Source: an uncultured Clostridia bacterium
GTDB taxonomy: Bacteria > Bacillota > Clostridia > Oscillospirales > Butyricicoccaceae
NCBI GenBank assembly: GCA_947648385.1
Contig: CANSNO010000011.1
Coordinates: 1 to 40,810, forward strand
Direction of reading: 5' to 3'
Length of the DNA stretch: 40,810 nt
Positions 1-10,698 of the stretch are shown piece by piece. The translations under genes were made by a program, and so were the position numbers. The stretch's first letter is position 1. Every line of letters starts with the position of its first letter. The notes under the pieces were generated by a model. It made no database searches. It was not told the origin of the DNA and was given only the letters and a program-made list of their open reading frames with translations.

Positions 1-1603
1 CCTTGGGCACGGCGCCGCTGACGACCTTGTTGATGAACTCGTATCCCTTGCCCGACTCGTTGGGCTCGAGGATAATCTTGACATGGCCGTACTGACCCTT
101 ACCACCCGACTGACGGGCGTACTTCTGGTCGACGTCGGCCGAGCGGCGGATGGTCTCCTTATAGGCGACCTGAGGATTGCCGACATTGGCCTCCACCTTG
201 AACTCGCGCAGGAGCCTGTCGACGATAATCTCAAGGTGAAGCTCGCCCATACCGGCGATAATTGTCTGGCCCGTCTCCTCATCGGTATAAGTCTTAAAGG
301 TGGGGTCTTCCTCGGCCAGCTTGGCCAGAGCAATGCCCATCTTTTCCTGACCGGCCTTTGTCTTGGGCTCGATGGCGACCCTGATGACGGGGTCGGGGAA
401 CTCCATGGACTCCAAAATAATCGGGGCCTTCTCGTCGCAAAGGGTGTCGCCGGTGGTGGTCTCCTTGATGCCGACGGCGGCGGCGATATCGCCCGAATAG
501 GCCATTTCCAGATCCTCTCTGTGGTTGGCGTGCATCAGCAGGATACGGCCGATGCGCTCTCTCTTGCCCTTGGTTGAGTTATAGACGGCGGTGCCTGTGG
601 CAACCGTGCCGGAATAAACCCTGAAGAAGCAGAGCTTGCCCACATAGGGGTCGGTCATAATCTTGAAGGCCAGAGCCGAGAAAGGCTCGTCATCGGAGGG
701 ATGGCGCGCGTCGGCCTCGCCTGTCTCGGGATTTGTGCCCTCGATAGCCTTCTTGTCGAGGGGGGAGGGCATATAATCGACTATGGCGTCCAAAAGCTTC
801 TGTACGCCCTTGTTTCTGTAAGACGTGCCGCAGGTGACGGGAACCATCTTGACGGCCAGAGTGGCGGCTCTGATGGCTTTCTTGATGTTCTCCTCGGGGA
901 TCTCCTCGCCCTCCAGATACTTCATCATTATCTCGTCGTCAAACTCGGAAACGGCTTCAAGCATATTGGTGCGGTATTCCTCGGCCTGCTCTTTCATATC
1001 GTCGGGGATATCCTCGATCCTGATGTCCTTGCCCATATCGTCATAATAGACATAGGCCTTCATCTCGACCAGGTCGATGATGCCCTTGAAGGTGTCCTCC
1101 GAGCCGATAGGAAGCTGGATGGGCACGGCGTTGCACTTAAGCCTGTCCTTCATCATGTCGACGACCCTGTAGAAATCGGCGCCCATGATGTCCATCTTGT
1201 TGACATAGGCCATACGGGGAACGCCGTACTTGTCGGCCTGATGCCAGACGGTCTCGGACTGGGGCTCAACTCCGCCCTTGGCGCAGAGAACCGTGACAGA
1301 GCCGTCCAGAACACGGAGGGAACGCTCGACCTCGACCGTGAAGTCGACGTGTCCCGGGGTGTCAATGATGTTTATCCTGTTGCCTTTCCACGCGCAGGTG
1401 GTGGCGGCGGAGGTTATGGTGATGCCCCTCTCCTGCTCCTGCTCCATGAAGTCCATGGTGGCGGTGCCGTCGTGGGTCTCGCCTATCTTGTGGTTGACGC
1501 CCGTGTAAAACAAAATACGCTCTGTGGTGGTTGTTTTACCGGCGTCGATATGGGCCATGATACCAATATTTCGCGTCAGTTCCAACGGATATTGTCTCGG
1601 CAT
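1..1603 (-). CDS. fusA: Elongation factor G, C-terminus cut by window edge
   Basis: EF-G is the GTPase that drives ribosomal translocation and, with RRF, ribosome recycling in the cytoplasm. Reading from ATG at 1603 gives [20 protein letters not shown], followed by the P-loop AHIDAGKTT (residues about 17-25), the G3 motif DTPGHVDFT and the G4 motif NKMD. About 534 of the usual 690-700 residues are present, so most of domain IV and domain V lie beyond position 1. The start is supported by a GGAG-type ribosome site just upstream and by the exact family N-terminus. It follows rpsG by about 30 bases in the classic rpsL-rpsG-fusA string and is probably cotranscribed. The reading frame shows no interruption. 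Confidence 0.97.
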   Translation of the reverse strand, partial: MPRQYPLELTRNIGIMAHIDAGKTTTTERILFYTGVNHKIGETHDGTATMDFMEQEQERGITITSAATTCAWKGNRINIIDTPGHVDFTVEVERSLRVLDGSVTVLCAKGGVEPQSETVWHQADKYGVPRMAYVNKMDIMGADFYRVVDMMKDRLKCNAVPIQLPIGSEDTFKGIIDLVEMKAYVYYDDMGKDIRIEDIPDDMKEQAEEYRTNMLEAVSEFDDEIMMKYLEGEEIPEENIKKAIRAATLAVKMVPVTCGTSYRNKGVQKLLDAIVDYMPSPLDKKAIEGTNPETGEADARHPSDDEPFSALAFKIMTDPYVGKLCFFRVYSGTVATGTAVYNSTKGKRERIGRILLMHANHREDLEMAYSGDIAAAVGIKETTTGDTLCDEKAPIILESMEFPDPVIRVAIEPKTKAGQEKMGIALAKLAEEDPTFKTYTDEETGQTIIAGMGELHLEIIVDRLLREFKVEANVGNPQVAYKETIRRSADVDQKYARQSGGKGQYGHVKIILEPNESGKGYEFINKVVSGAVPK

Positions 1604-1633
1604 TTTGTTTCTCCTTTCAACGGTGGTTTCTAA

Positions 1634-2104
1634 TTACCAGCGGAAATGAGCAAATGCCTTGTTGGCCTCGGCCATCTTGTGAGTATCCTCACGCTTTTTG
1701 ACCGCGCCGCCGGTGCCGTTGATGGCGTCGAGAATCTCGCCGGCAAGGCGCTCCTTCATTGTTCTCTCATTCCTGCTTCTGGAATATGTCGTTATCCAGC
1801 GCAGACCAAGGGTCTGCCTTCTTTCGGGTCTGACCTCCATAGGCACCTGATATGTGGCGCCGCCGACACGCCTGGCCTTTATCTCAAGGGCGGGCATAAC
1901 GGCCTCCATGGCCTGCTGGAAGACCTCTGCGGGATCCTTCTGCGTCTTCTCCCTGACAATTTCAAATGCGTCGTAGACGATTCTCTGGGCAACGCCCTTC
2001 TTACCGTCGAGCATGATATTGTTGATAAGCTTTGTCACAAGCTTTGAGTTGTAAAGCGGATCCGGAAGAACTTCCCTCACGGGGGTATTTCCTCTTCTGG
2101 GCAC
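1634..2104 (-). CDS. rpsG: Ribosomal protein S7
   Basis: S7 nucleates assembly of the 30S head and contacts the E site. I chose the GTG start at 2104: it gives the family N-terminus [20 protein letters not shown], exactly 156 residues (the usual S7 length), and lies seven bases after AAGGAGG. A longer in-frame ATG reading adds 37 residues, including a low-complexity YIYIYI stretch that is clearly leader DNA. The conserved C-terminal end [11 protein letters not shown] is intact. It sits between rpsL and fusA. The gap to rpsL is unusually long (163 bp) and holds a possible internal promoter. Confidence 0.97.
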   Translation of the reverse strand: MPRRGNTPVREVLPDPLYNSKLVTKLINNIMLDGKKGVAQRIVYDAFEIVREKTQKDPAEVFQQAMEAVMPALEIKARRVGGATYQVPMEVRPERRQTLGLRWITTYSRSRNERTMKERLAGEILDAINGTGGAVKKREDTHKMAEANKAFAHFRW

Positions 2105-2185
2105 TTTGCTTCCCTCCTTCATAAAAATGATTTCATAGGTACTCAAAAGTAACTTCTGCTTTTGTCTGCGCCGTGACCCGTTTAC

Positions 2186-2215
2186 AATATAAATATATAT
2201 ATAAACGTCGGTCAA
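2186..2215 (-). promoter_or_regulatory. Possible internal promoter before rpsG
   Basis: On the minus strand TTGACC is followed after 18 bases by TATATT, in an AT-alternating stretch within the 163-bp rpsL-rpsG gap. It could give rpsG and fusA extra transcription independent of rpoBC. The low sequence complexity makes a chance match possible. Confidence 0.4.
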
Positions 2216-2267
2216 GCGTCTGCTTCGCGACTTTTTATCCTACTTTAAAGTTGTGTTTCGGGGCGAA

Positions 2268-2687
2268 TTACTTGCCGCCCTTGGGGCGCTTTGCGCCATA
2301 CTTGCTGCGGCCCTGCATACGGCCTGTGACGCCCTGTGTGTCGAGGGTGCCGCGGATGATGTGATAACGCACGCCGGGGAGATCCTTGACGCGTCCGCCT
2401 CTGACCATAACGACCGAGTGCTCCTGAAGGTTGTGACCCACGCCGGGGATATAGCCCCAAACTTCCATTCCGTTGGTCAGCTTAACACGGGCTACCTTTC
2501 TAAGCGCGGAGTTAGGCTTTTTAGGCGTCATTGTCTTGACCGTTGTGCAAACTCCTCTCTTTTGGGGAGACGCCAGATCGATCTGAGCCTTTTTCTTTGT
2601 GTTGTAGCCCTTCTGCAAAGCGGGAGCCGTGGACTTGTAGACAGCCGTTTCTCTGCCCTTCTTGACAAGCTGGTTAAATGTCGGCAT
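2268..2687 (-). CDS. rpsL: Ribosomal protein S12
   Basis: S12 lines the decoding centre of the 30S subunit and controls accuracy. The 139-residue product starts [13 protein letters not shown] and contains the invariant loop [12 protein letters not shown] and [13 protein letters not shown]. The lysines at the two classic streptomycin positions (E. coli K42 and K87) are unchanged, which predicts an ordinary streptomycin-sensitive form. EVWGYIPG replaces the more usual EVTAYIPG, a mild family variation. It lies 21 bases after the L7Ae-like gene and is part of the rpoB-to-fusA operon. Confidence 0.98.
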   Translation of the reverse strand: MPTFNQLVKKGRETAVYKSTAPALQKGYNTKKKAQIDLASPQKRGVCTTVKTMTPKKPNSALRKVARVKLTNGMEVWGYIPGVGHNLQEHSVVMVRGGRVKDLPGVRYHIIRGTLDTQGVTGRMQGRSKYGAKRPKGGK

Positions 2688-2708
2688 TTGATTTTCCTCC
2701 TTCTTTAA

Positions 2709-2996
2709 TTATTGTTTTGCTTTTATTTGAACGGGACTTTGCCCGTCAAAGCCGTTTTTCAGCACGGCGGCCGACGAGGCGCCGATTTTTATTCCGCAGG
2801 CGCGGCCAAGCTCCGCCATACTTCCGGCCGGATGCACGGTCACGCCGCCGCGGTCGCAGACCTTTAAAAGCTCAAGCCGAAGACGCGTTTCCGCGTCTTC
2901 GGCGATATAAACTTCTTCCGCCGCGCCCTTTTCCACGGCGCGTATGGTCTGTTTCAGCCCTGTGACCACCCTGCGGTTCGCAAGCTCAGAAAGCAT
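2709..2996 (-). CDS. L7Ae/YbxF-like K-turn RNA-binding protein
   Basis: This 95-residue protein has the L7Ae/L30e/S12e fold signature: RAVEKGAAEEVYIAEDAE, a central VTVHPAGSMAELGRACGI, and a C-terminal GASSAAVL. In Bacillus the homologues YbxF and YlxQ bind kink-turn RNA, and ybxF occupies this same place between rpoC and rpsL. The assignment therefore rests on both sequence and synteny. The start at ATG 2996 follows GGAGGAAAACA. The role in the ribosome or in RNA regulation is not settled for the bacterial family. It is slightly longer than YbxF (about 82 residues). Confidence 0.9.
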   Translation of the reverse strand: MLSELANRRVVTGLKQTIRAVEKGAAEEVYIAEDAETRLRLELLKVCDRGGVTVHPAGSMAELGRACGIKIGASSAAVLKNGFDGQSPVQIKAKQ

Positions 2997-3046
2997 TGTT
3001 TTCCTCCAATCGCCTGCAGTTGTAGATTATACTATATTTTTCGCAG

Positions 3047-6000
3047 TTAGTCAACTAAATTTACCACTTCTTCATAGGAGGCGTCGCTGTAGGCATCCAC
3101 GCCGCTGCCGGCCGGGATGAGCTTGCCGATGATGACGTTCTCCTTGAGGCCCTGGAGGGGGTCGACCTTGCCCTTGATGGCGGCCTCGGTCAGCACCCTT
3201 GTGGTCTCCTGGAAGGAGGCGGCCGACAGGAAGCTGTCGGTGGCCAGAGAGGCCTTTGTGATACCCATCAGCATGGGCGAGCTTTCGGCCGGCTCATACT
3301 CCATGCCGGTGGCCTTGGCCTTGGCCTCAAGCTCCTCATTGGCCCTTTCAAACTCGAAAATATCGATGACCGAGCCGGGCAGCAGCTCGGTGTCGCCGGC
3401 GCTTTCGACGCGCACCTTGCGCATCATCTGGCGCACGATGACCTCGATATGCCTGTCGTTGATGTCAACGCCCTGCTGGCGGTAGACCCTCTGTACCTCC
3501 TGAATGAGATAGTCGTGGACGGCGGCCACATCCCTTGTCCTGAGGACGTCGTGGGGATTGAAGGGGCCGTCGGTCAGCTCCTGACCCTTGACTATCTCCT
3601 GACCCTCGGTGACCCTGAGGGGGATATTGGAGGCAATGGGATAGGTGCGGCTGTCGCCATGCTCGTTATCGGTGACAATTACATTGTGTATTGTTCCGCG
3701 TTTGCCCTCCTCTATGCTGACGACTCCGCCTATCTCCGAAAGGACGGCGGCTTTTTTCGGCTTTCTTGCCTCAAAAAGCTCCTCGACACGGGGGAGACCC
3801 TGTGTGATGTCGCCGCCGGCGATGCCGCCGGTGTGGAAGGTACGCATGGTGAGCTGTGTGCCCGGCTCGCCTATCGACTGGGCGGCGATTATGCCGACAG
3901 CCTCGCCGATGCCGATGGCGTCCTCGCTGGCCAGGTTGGAGCCGTAGCACTTGGCGCATATGCCGTGAGGCGCGCGGCACTTGAGCACGCTGCGGATATA
4001 AACTTTATCTATGCCGGCGTCGATGATGAGCTTGGCGTGCTCCTCGGTCATCAGGGTGTCCTTTGTGACAAGCACCTCTCCCGTCTTGGGATGGACGACG
4101 TCATATACGGGATAGCGGCCCATGATGCGGTCGGCAAAAGGCTCGATGACCTGATTGCCGTCGGTTATCTCATGAATCCAGATGCCGTCGGTGGTGCCGC
4201 AGTCCTCCTGCCTGATGATGACCTCCTGGGAAACGTCGACCAGACGCCTTGTCAGGTAGCCCGAGTCGGCCGTTCTCAGAGCCGTATCGGCCAGGCCCTT
4301 ACGTGCGCCTCTGGAGGAGATGAAGTATTCAAGGACGGAAAGTCCCTCGCGGAAGTTGGCCTTGATGGGCAGCTCGATGGTCTTGCCGGCCGTGTTGGCC
4401 ATCAGTCCGCGCATACCGGCAAGCTGCCTTATCTGGTTGATGGAGCCTCGGGCGCCCGATGTGGACATCATGTAGATGGGGTTAAAGGGATCGAGGTTAT
4501 CGATCATGGCCTTTGTGACGTCCTTTGTCGTCTGGTCCCACTGGGCGATGACGAGGCGGTATCTCTCGTCGTCGGTTATAAGGCCGCGCTTAAACTGACG
4601 GTCGATGTTGGCTACCCTCTTCTCGGTCTCGGCGACAAGGGCATACTTGGCGTCGGGGATGGACATATCGGCGGCCGAAACGGTCAGTGCGCCCTGGGTG
4701 GAATATTTATAGCCCAGCACCTTGACGCTGTCCAGCACCTCGGCGGTGGGGGCAAAGCCGTGCTTTTTGATGCAGGCCGTGATTATCTTGCCCAGTTCCT
4801 TCTTGCCCGTGGTGAAGGTGACCTCAAGGTCAAAGGCTCTTTCGGGATCGCTCCTGTCGACAAAGCCCAAATCCTGGGGCAGGGCGGCGTTGAAGATGAG
4901 GCGGCCGACGGTGGCGTCGATAACGCGGCTCTGTATGACGCCGTCTATCTCCTTTTCCACCTTGACCTTTATGGGAGCGTGGATGCCGACAACGCCGTTG
5001 TCATAGGCCAGCAGGGCCTCGTCGACGCCGGAGAAAGCCTTGCCCGTGCCGACCTCTTCCCTGTCTATCGTCAGGTAGTAGACGCCCAGGACGATGTCCT
5101 GGTTAGGCACGGCGACGGGTGAGCCGTCCTGAGGCTTGAGCAGGTTGTTGGCCGAAAGCATGAGCAGACGGGCCTCGGCCTGAGCCTCGGCCGACAGGGG
5201 CACGTGGACAGCCATCTGGTCGCCGTCGAAGTCGGCGTTAAAGGCGGTACAGACAAGGGGATGGAGCTTTATGGCCTTGCCCTCCACAAGGATAGGCTCG
5301 AAGGCCTGAATGCCCAGACGGTGAAGTGTCGGAGCGCGGTTGAGCATGACGGGATGATCCTTGATGACCGTCTCCAGAGCGTCCCACACCTCGGTGCGGC
5401 CCTTTTCCACGGCCTTTTTGGCGCTCTTGATGTTGTTGGCCAGATTGTCCTCAACAAGCTTCTTCATGACAAAGGGCTTGAAAAGCTCGAGGGCCATCTC
5501 CTTTGGCAGACCGCACTGATATATCTTCAGCTCGGGGCCGACGACGATGACCGAACGGCCGGAATAGTCGACGCGCTTGCCCAGCAGGTTCTGGCGGAAG
5601 CGTCCCTGCTTGCCCTTGAGCATATCTGACAGGGACTTGAGGGGACGGTTGTTGGGGCCGGTGACGGGACGGCCGCGGCGGCCGTTATCAATAAGGGCGT
5701 CGACGGCCTCCTGGAGCATACGCTTCTCGTTGCGGACGATGATATCGGGCGCACCCAGCTCCAAAAGCCTTTTCAGGCGGTTATTTCTGTTGATGACCCT
5801 TCTGTAAAGGTCGTTCAGGTCGGAGGTGGCGAAGCGTCCGCCGTCCAGCTGAACCATGGGGCGTATCTCGGGGGGGATGACGGGGACGACGTCCAGTATC
5901 ATCCACTCGGGACGGTTGTTGGAGCTTCTGAAGGCCTCGACGACCTCCAGACGCTTGGCAATCCTAGCCTTCTTCTGGCCGCTGGATTCCCTCAGCTCCT

Positions 6001-6577
6001 CCCTCAGCTCCTCGGAAAGTCGGTCGAGGTCTATCTCCTCAAGCAGCTTTTTGATGGCTTCGGCGCCCATTTCGGCCTTGAAGTCGTCCTCGTACTTCTC
6101 GACCATTTCCTGATACTCTTTTTCGTTGAGTACCTGCTTTTTCTTCAGGGGCGTGCCCTCGCCGGGGTCGGTGACGATATAGGCGGCGAAATAAAGCACC
6201 TTTTCCAGCACCCTGGGGGACATATCGAGGATAAGGCCCATTCTGGAGGGTATACCCTTGAAATACCAGATGTGTGACACGGGTGCGGCCAGTTCGATGT
6301 GGCCCATGCGCTCGCGCCTGACCTTGGACTTTGTCACCTCGACGCCGCACCTGTCGCATATCTTGCCCTTGAAACGCACCTTTTTATATTTGCCACAGTG
6401 GCACTCCCAGTCCTTTGTGGGGCCGAAAATGCGCTCGCAGAAAAGGCCGTCCCTTTCGGGTTTGAGCGTGCGGTAGTTGATGGTCTCGGGCTTTTTGACC
6501 TCGCCGTAGGACCACTCTCTTATCATCTCGGGAGAGGCCAGACCTATTTTTATCGCTTCAAATGTCATATTAGCCAT
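3047..6577 (-). CDS. rpoC: RNA polymerase beta' subunit
   Basis: This is the largest catalytic subunit of RNA polymerase, 1176 residues, near the usual Clostridia length. The N-terminal zinc site is visible as Cys59, Cys61, Cys74 and Cys77. The active-site magnesium loop NADFDGD is at about residues 447-453. The bridge-helix and trigger-loop region is recognisable, and a second zinc site includes [11 protein letters not shown] just before [19 protein letters not shown]. No large lineage-specific insertion is evident. The start [16 protein letters not shown] matches the family and follows GAGGGGAG. It begins 19 bases after rpoB and is presumably cotranscribed with it. Confidence 0.98.
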   Translation of the reverse strand: MANMTFEAIKIGLASPEMIREWSYGEVKKPETINYRTLKPERDGLFCERIFGPTKDWECHCGKYKKVRFKGKICDRCGVEVTKSKVRRERMGHIELAAPVSHIWYFKGIPSRMGLILDMSPRVLEKVLYFAAYIVTDPGEGTPLKKKQVLNEKEYQEMVEKYEDDFKAEMGAEAIKKLLEEIDLDRLSEELREELRESSGQKKARIAKRLEVVEAFRSSNNRPEWMILDVVPVIPPEIRPMVQLDGGRFATSDLNDLYRRVINRNNRLKRLLELGAPDIIVRNEKRMLQEAVDALIDNGRRGRPVTGPNNRPLKSLSDMLKGKQGRFRQNLLGKRVDYSGRSVIVVGPELKIYQCGLPKEMALELFKPFVMKKLVEDNLANNIKSAKKAVEKGRTEVWDALETVIKDHPVMLNRAPTLHRLGIQAFEPILVEGKAIKLHPLVCTAFNADFDGDQMAVHVPLSAEAQAEARLLMLSANNLLKPQDGSPVAVPNQDIVLGVYYLTIDREEVGTGKAFSGVDEALLAYDNGVVGIHAPIKVKVEKEIDGVIQSRVIDATVGRLIFNAALPQDLGFVDRSDPERAFDLEVTFTTGKKELGKIITACIKKHGFAPTAEVLDSVKVLGYKYSTQGALTVSAADMSIPDAKYALVAETEKRVANIDRQFKRGLITDDERYRLVIAQWDQTTKDVTKAMIDNLDPFNPIYMMSTSGARGSINQIRQLAGMRGLMANTAGKTIELPIKANFREGLSVLEYFISSRGARKGLADTALRTADSGYLTRRLVDVSQEVIIRQEDCGTTDGIWIHEITDGNQVIEPFADRIMGRYPVYDVVHPKTGEVLVTKDTLMTEEHAKLIIDAGIDKVYIRSVLKCRAPHGICAKCYGSNLASEDAIGIGEAVGIIAAQSIGEPGTQLTMRTFHTGGIAGGDITQGLPRVEELFEARKPKKAAVLSEIGGVVSIEEGKRGTIHNVIVTDNEHGDSRTYPIASNIPLRVTEGQEIVKGQELTDGPFNPHDVLRTRDVAAVHDYLIQEVQRVYRQQGVDINDRHIEVIVRQMMRKVRVESAGDTELLPGSVIDIFEFERANEELEAKAKATGMEYEPAESSPMLMGITKASLATDSFLSAASFQETTRVLTEAAIKGKVDPLQGLKENVIIGKLIPAGSGVDAYSDASYEEVVNLVD

Positions 6578-6596
6578 GTTTTATTATCTCCCCTCT

Positions 6597-9500
6597 TTAC
6601 CTGTCGCTGTCGGGATATTCGTCTTCGTCCTCGTAATCGTCAAAGCCGAGGTCGTCAATAAGTTCCTCGACGGCCGAATCGACGGCTTCGCCGTTTTCAT
6701 CCTCTATGCCGTAGCCGGCCGAGACAAAGTCCTCGTCGCTGGCATAGGCGGGGTCTTCGCCCTCGCGGACAATCTTCTCGTATCCGTCGTCGTCATCGTC
6801 GTCGTCGATGAGGGTGACCTCCTCGTTGTTCTTGCCGAGAACCCTGATGTCGAGGCCGAGGGACTGAAGCTCCTTTACAAGAACCTTAAAGGATTCGGGC
6901 ACGCCCGGCTTAGGCACGTTATAACCCTTGACGATGGCCTCGTATGTCTTGACACGGCCGACGATATCGTCCGACTTGACGGTCAGTATCTCCTGAAGGG
7001 TATAGGCGGCTCCGTAAGCCTCAAGCGCCCAAACCTCCATTTCTCCGAAACGCTGGCCGCCAAACTGTGCCTTGCCGCCCAGTGGCTGCTGTGTGACGAG
7101 GGAATAGGGGCCGGTGCTTCTGGCGTGAATCTTGTCGTCGACAAGATGATGGAGCTTGAGATAGTACATATATCCGACGGTGACGGGGTTGTCAAAGGGC
7201 TGGCCCGTGCGGCCGTCGTAAAGAATGGTCTTGCCGTCCTCGCGCAGTCCGGCCTCCTTGAGAAGCTCGCGGATATCGGCCTCCTTGGCGCCGTCAAAGA
7301 CGGGGGTGGCGACCTTTATGCCGAGGGCCTTGGCGGCGTAGCCCAGATGGACCTCCAGAACCTGGCCGATGTTCATACGGGAAGGAACGCCCAGGGGGTT
7401 CAGGACTATGTCAAGAGGCTGGCCGTTGGGCAAAAACGGCATATCCTCCTGGGGCAGTATGCGCGAAACGACGCCCTTGTTGCCGTGGCGGCCGGCCATT
7501 TTGTCGCCGACCGATATCTTTCTCTTCTGGGCGATATAGCAGCGGACGACCATATTGACGCCGGGGCTAAGCTCGTCTCCGTTTTCTCTGGTAAAGACCT
7601 TTACGTCGACAATGGTGCCGCCCTCGCCGTGGGGCACGCGGAGGGAGGTGTCCCTGACCTCTCTGGCCTTCTCGCCGAAGATGGCGCGGAGCAGCCTCTC
7701 CTCGGCCGTCAGCTCGGTCTCGCCCTTGGGTGTCACCTTGCCGACCAGTATATCGCCCGAGCGCACCTCGGCGCCGATGCGGATGATGCCGCGCTCGTCA
7801 AGGTCTTTCAGGGCGTCCTCGCCCACGTTGGGGATATCCCTTGTGATATCCTCGGGGCCGAGCTTTGTGTCGCGAGACTCGGTCTCGTATTCCTCGATAT
7901 GGATGGAGGTGTAAACATCCTCCCTGACGAGGCGCTCGTTGAGCAGGACGGCGTCCTCGTAGTTATAGCCCTCCCAGTTCATGAAGCCGATAAGGGCGTT
8001 TTTACCGAGGGAAATCTCGCCGTCGGAGGTGGCCGGGCCGTCGGCGATGACGTCGCCCTCGGCCACCCTTTCGCCCACATTCACCACGGGGCGCTGGTTG
8101 ACGCAGGTGCCCTGGTTGGAGCGCATGAACTTTATGAGCTTATGGGTCTTTGTGCCCAGTGTGTCGTACTTTATCGTTATCTCGTCGGCCGAGACGCTGA
8201 GGACTGTGCCGGCGTCAAGAGCCAGAGGCACTGTGCCCGAGTCGACGGCCGCCTTGTATTCGATGCCGGTGGCGACGATGGGGGCCTCGGTGACCATCAG
8301 AGGCACGGCCTGCCTCTGCATGTTGGAGCCCATCAGGGCGCGGTTGGCGTCGTCGTTCTCAAGGAAGGGTATCATGGCCGTAGCGACAGAGACCATCATC
8401 TTGGGCGAAACGTCCATCAGGTCTATCTGCGCCTTGTCGACCTCGATTATCTCCTCGCGGCGGCGGCAGGTGACCCTTTCGGCCTTGATGCAGTGGTTTT
8501 CGTCGAGAGGCTCGTTGGCCTGAGCTACAGTGTATTCGTCCTCAAGGTCGGCCGTCATGTACCTGACCTCGTTTGTCACCTTGCCCGTGGGCTTTTCGAC
8601 TATCCTGTAGGGGGCCTCGATAAAGCCGTAATCGTTTATACGGGCATAGGTAGCCAGATAGGATATAAGGCCGATGTTGGGGCCTTCGGGGGTCTCTATG
8701 GGGCAGAGACGGCCATAATGGCTGTAATGGACGTCGCGGACCTCGAAGTTGGCCCTGTCTCTCGACAGGCCGCCGGGGCCGAGAGCCGACATACGGCGCT
8801 TGTGGGTCAACTCGGCCAGAGGATTGTTCTGGTCCATGAACTGGCTGAGGGGGGAGGAGCCGAAGAACTCCTTTATGGCCGCCGTAACCGGCCTGATATT
8901 TATAAGAGACTGAGGCGTGACAATGTCCAAATCCTGTATGGTCATTCTCTCGCGGATGACCCTCTCCATACGGCTGAAGCCGATGCGGAACTGGTTTTGC
9001 AGCAGCTCGCCCACCGAGCGCAGACGGCGGTTGCCCAGATGGTCGATATCGTCATATGTGCCTATGCCGTGGGCAAGGCAGATGAGATAGTTGATGGAGG
9101 CCAGAATATCGTCGGGAATGATATGGTTGGGGATAAGCTCTAGGTAGTTTTCCTTTATGGCCTCCTCAAGCTCCTCGCCCTGATACTTGTCCATCAGCTC
9201 TCGCAGGACGGAAAAGCGCACCTTTTCCTTGATGCCCAGCTTCTTCTCGTCGATATCGGTGAAATCGTGGAGCCAGACCATGCCGTTGGCAAAGGCCTTG
9301 ACCTCGCGGCCCTCCACGTCGATATAGACCTCGTTGACGCCGCGGCGCTCTATCTCCTCGGCCTTCTCGCGCCCGATGACCTCTCCGGGCATGGCGATAA
9401 GCTCGCCCGTCAGGGGGTCGGCCACGGGCCTTGCCAAGCTTCTGCCGGCAAGGCGCTTGGAAATGGCCATCTTTTTATTGAACTTATAGCGGCCGACGGC

Positions 9501-10301
9501 CGAAAGGTCATATCTCTTGGGGTCGAAGAAAAGGCCGTTTATCAGCGACTTGGCGCTGTCGACCGTGGGAGGCTCGCCGGGGCGAAGCTTCTTGTATATC
9601 TCGATGAGAGCCTCGTTGGGGGACTTGACGGCGGCGTCCTTCTCGATGGTGGCCAGAATCCTCTCGTCCTCGCCGAAAAGCTCCTTGATCTCGGCGTCGG
9701 TACCCACGCCGACAGCCCTGATAAGGGATGTGACGGGCAGCTTGCGGTTTTTGTCTATCCTGACATAAAAAACGTCGTTGACGTCGGTCTCATACTCAAG
9801 CCACGCGCCTCTGTAGGGAATGACCGTGCACTGAAGGGAGGGCTTTTCGGGCTTGTCGTTGTTGAGGCTATAATACATACCGGGGGAGCGGACAAGCTGG
9901 GAGACGATGACGCGCTCGGCGCCGTTTATGATAAAGGTGCCGCTGTCGGTCATGAGCTGGAAATCGCCCATGAAAATCTCCTGCTCCTTTATCTCCTCGG
10001 TCTCCTTGTTGCGCAGCCTCATCCTCACCTTGAGGGGAGCGGCGTATGTGGCGTCTCTCTCCTTGCATTCGGTCACCGAATACTTGGGGTTGTTGTCGAT
10101 GGTGTAGTCGAGGAAGGTAAGCTCAAGGTTGCCGGTATAATCGGTTATGGCTCCCACGTCCTTGAAGACCTCTCTCAGACCCTCCTCCAAAAACCATCTG
10201 TAAGACTTTTTCTGCACCTCGATGAGGTTTGGCATTTCCAGCACTTCGTCAATTCTGGAAAAGCTTTTGCGGACCTTTTTGCCGCAGCGGATGTCCTTCA
10301 T
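6597..10301 (-). CDS. rpoB: RNA polymerase beta subunit
   Basis: This is the catalytic beta subunit, 1234 residues from ATG 10301 ([20 protein letters not shown]). The frame stays open to a TTG at 10331 and a GTG at 10313, but those starts lack a good ribosome site and fall beside or in a leader hairpin. The rifampicin pocket keeps Q513, D516, H526, R529, S531 and L533 (E. coli numbering) but has proline where Q510 is usual. The conserved [17 protein letters not shown] and the C-terminal [21 protein letters not shown] are intact. After the normal end comes an acidic tail of about 60 residues that includes seven consecutive Asp. Upstream lies a leader of about 265 nt, not rplJ-rplL as in most bacteria. 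Confidence 0.97.
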   Translation of the reverse strand: MKDIRCGKKVRKSFSRIDEVLEMPNLIEVQKKSYRWFLEEGLREVFKDVGAITDYTGNLELTFLDYTIDNNPKYSVTECKERDATYAAPLKVRMRLRNKETEEIKEQEIFMGDFQLMTDSGTFIINGAERVIVSQLVRSPGMYYSLNNDKPEKPSLQCTVIPYRGAWLEYETDVNDVFYVRIDKNRKLPVTSLIRAVGVGTDAEIKELFGEDERILATIEKDAAVKSPNEALIEIYKKLRPGEPPTVDSAKSLINGLFFDPKRYDLSAVGRYKFNKKMAISKRLAGRSLARPVADPLTGELIAMPGEVIGREKAEEIERRGVNEVYIDVEGREVKAFANGMVWLHDFTDIDEKKLGIKEKVRFSVLRELMDKYQGEELEEAIKENYLELIPNHIIPDDILASINYLICLAHGIGTYDDIDHLGNRRLRSVGELLQNQFRIGFSRMERVIRERMTIQDLDIVTPQSLINIRPVTAAIKEFFGSSPLSQFMDQNNPLAELTHKRRMSALGPGGLSRDRANFEVRDVHYSHYGRLCPIETPEGPNIGLISYLATYARINDYGFIEAPYRIVEKPTGKVTNEVRYMTADLEDEYTVAQANEPLDENHCIKAERVTCRRREEIIEVDKAQIDLMDVSPKMMVSVATAMIPFLENDDANRALMGSNMQRQAVPLMVTEAPIVATGIEYKAAVDSGTVPLALDAGTVLSVSADEITIKYDTLGTKTHKLIKFMRSNQGTCVNQRPVVNVGERVAEGDVIADGPATSDGEISLGKNALIGFMNWEGYNYEDAVLLNERLVREDVYTSIHIEEYETESRDTKLGPEDITRDIPNVGEDALKDLDERGIIRIGAEVRSGDILVGKVTPKGETELTAEERLLRAIFGEKAREVRDTSLRVPHGEGGTIVDVKVFTRENGDELSPGVNMVVRCYIAQKRKISVGDKMAGRHGNKGVVSRILPQEDMPFLPNGQPLDIVLNPLGVPSRMNIGQVLEVHLGYAAKALGIKVATPVFDGAKEADIRELLKEAGLREDGKTILYDGRTGQPFDNPVTVGYMYYLKLHHLVDDKIHARSTGPYSLVTQQPLGGKAQFGGQRFGEMEVWALEAYGAAYTLQEILTVKSDDIVGRVKTYEAIVKGYNVPKPGVPESFKVLVKELQSLGLDIRVLGKNNEEVTLIDDDDDDDGYEKIVREGEDPAYASDEDFVSAGYGIEDENGEAVDSAVEELIDDLGFDDYEDEDEYPDSDR

Positions 10302-10325
10302 GTCAGCTGTCACTCCATTTCTGTT

Positions 10326-10412
10326 CCCCAAAAAATCTTCGATTTTCCGGGGGCCCCGTTTTATTAAATAGATTTTGCCGTACTTCCGGCGAGGGACGTC
10401 ACAAGACGCCCC
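10326..10412 (-). repeat. Structured intergenic repeat, copy A (rpoB leader)
   Basis: This is one of three copies of a repeat, the others being at 14234-14366 and 38419-38538. The shared core reads on the plus strand as GGCCCC, a T run, ATTAAATAGATTTTGCCG (about 10353-10380). It is flanked by a hairpin (10326-10337 against 10341-10352, two mismatches) on the rpoB side and a second small hairpin GACGTCACAAGACGC on the other side. Stem sequences differ between copies but pairing is kept. The copy lies inside the rpoB leader transcript. Confidence 0.6.
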
Positions 10413-10573
10413 TAAGCTGTGTCATGTACAATTATTAAATCATTTCTTACATCGCGATACGCCCGAGGCAGTTGTCGCATTCTGCCCGTTTCATGTTGCA
10501 ATCCGACAGGATATCTGATAAATTAGATATGTGATATATGCGGCTGCGCACATAGATACTGATGCAGTTAAGC

Positions 10574-10602
10574 ATTATATCACCTTTTTTATTTTAAGTC
10601 AA
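10574..10602 (-). promoter_or_regulatory. rpoBC operon promoter
   Basis: TTGACT and a perfect TATAAT are separated by 17 bases on the minus strand, in AT-rich DNA after the terminator of the upstream gene. Transcription would start near 10567, giving a leader of about 265 nt before rpoB. Confidence 0.8.
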
Positions 10603-10652
10603 TAATTTAAACGGGATTTTTGAAAAATAATGTTGCGAAACATTATATCATT

Positions 10653-10684
10653 AAAAAAGCCTCCCCTTTTGGGGAGGCTTTTTA
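10653..10684 (-). terminator. Rho-independent terminator after the M20 gene
   Basis: The stem GCCTCCCC / GGGGAGGC has a TTTT loop and is flanked by A and T runs on both sides, so it could work in either direction. It lies 15 bases after the M20 stop codon and separates that gene from the rpoB promoter. Confidence 0.9.
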
Positions 10685-10698
10685 TTATTGATGAGAGA

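Larger units (their letters stand above)
10332..10698. other. Intergenic region and rpoB leader
   Basis: This 367-base stretch has no protein gene that I can support. It holds the rpoBC promoter, the leader RNA with repeat copy A, and the terminator of the upstream M20 gene. A 15-codon ATG reading in the leader lacks a ribosome site. Confidence 0.7.

Noticed and set aside
6576..9143. An 855-codon open frame on the plus strand
   Set aside because: It is antisense to rpoB and has no recognisable domain. The cause is the same codon bias. Similar long antisense frames opposite fusA, rpoC and the oxidoreductase were also left out.
10450..10500. Fifteen-codon leader peptide (MKRAECDNC...) before rpoB
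   Set aside because: There is no ribosome site, and the codon content gives no attenuation logic.
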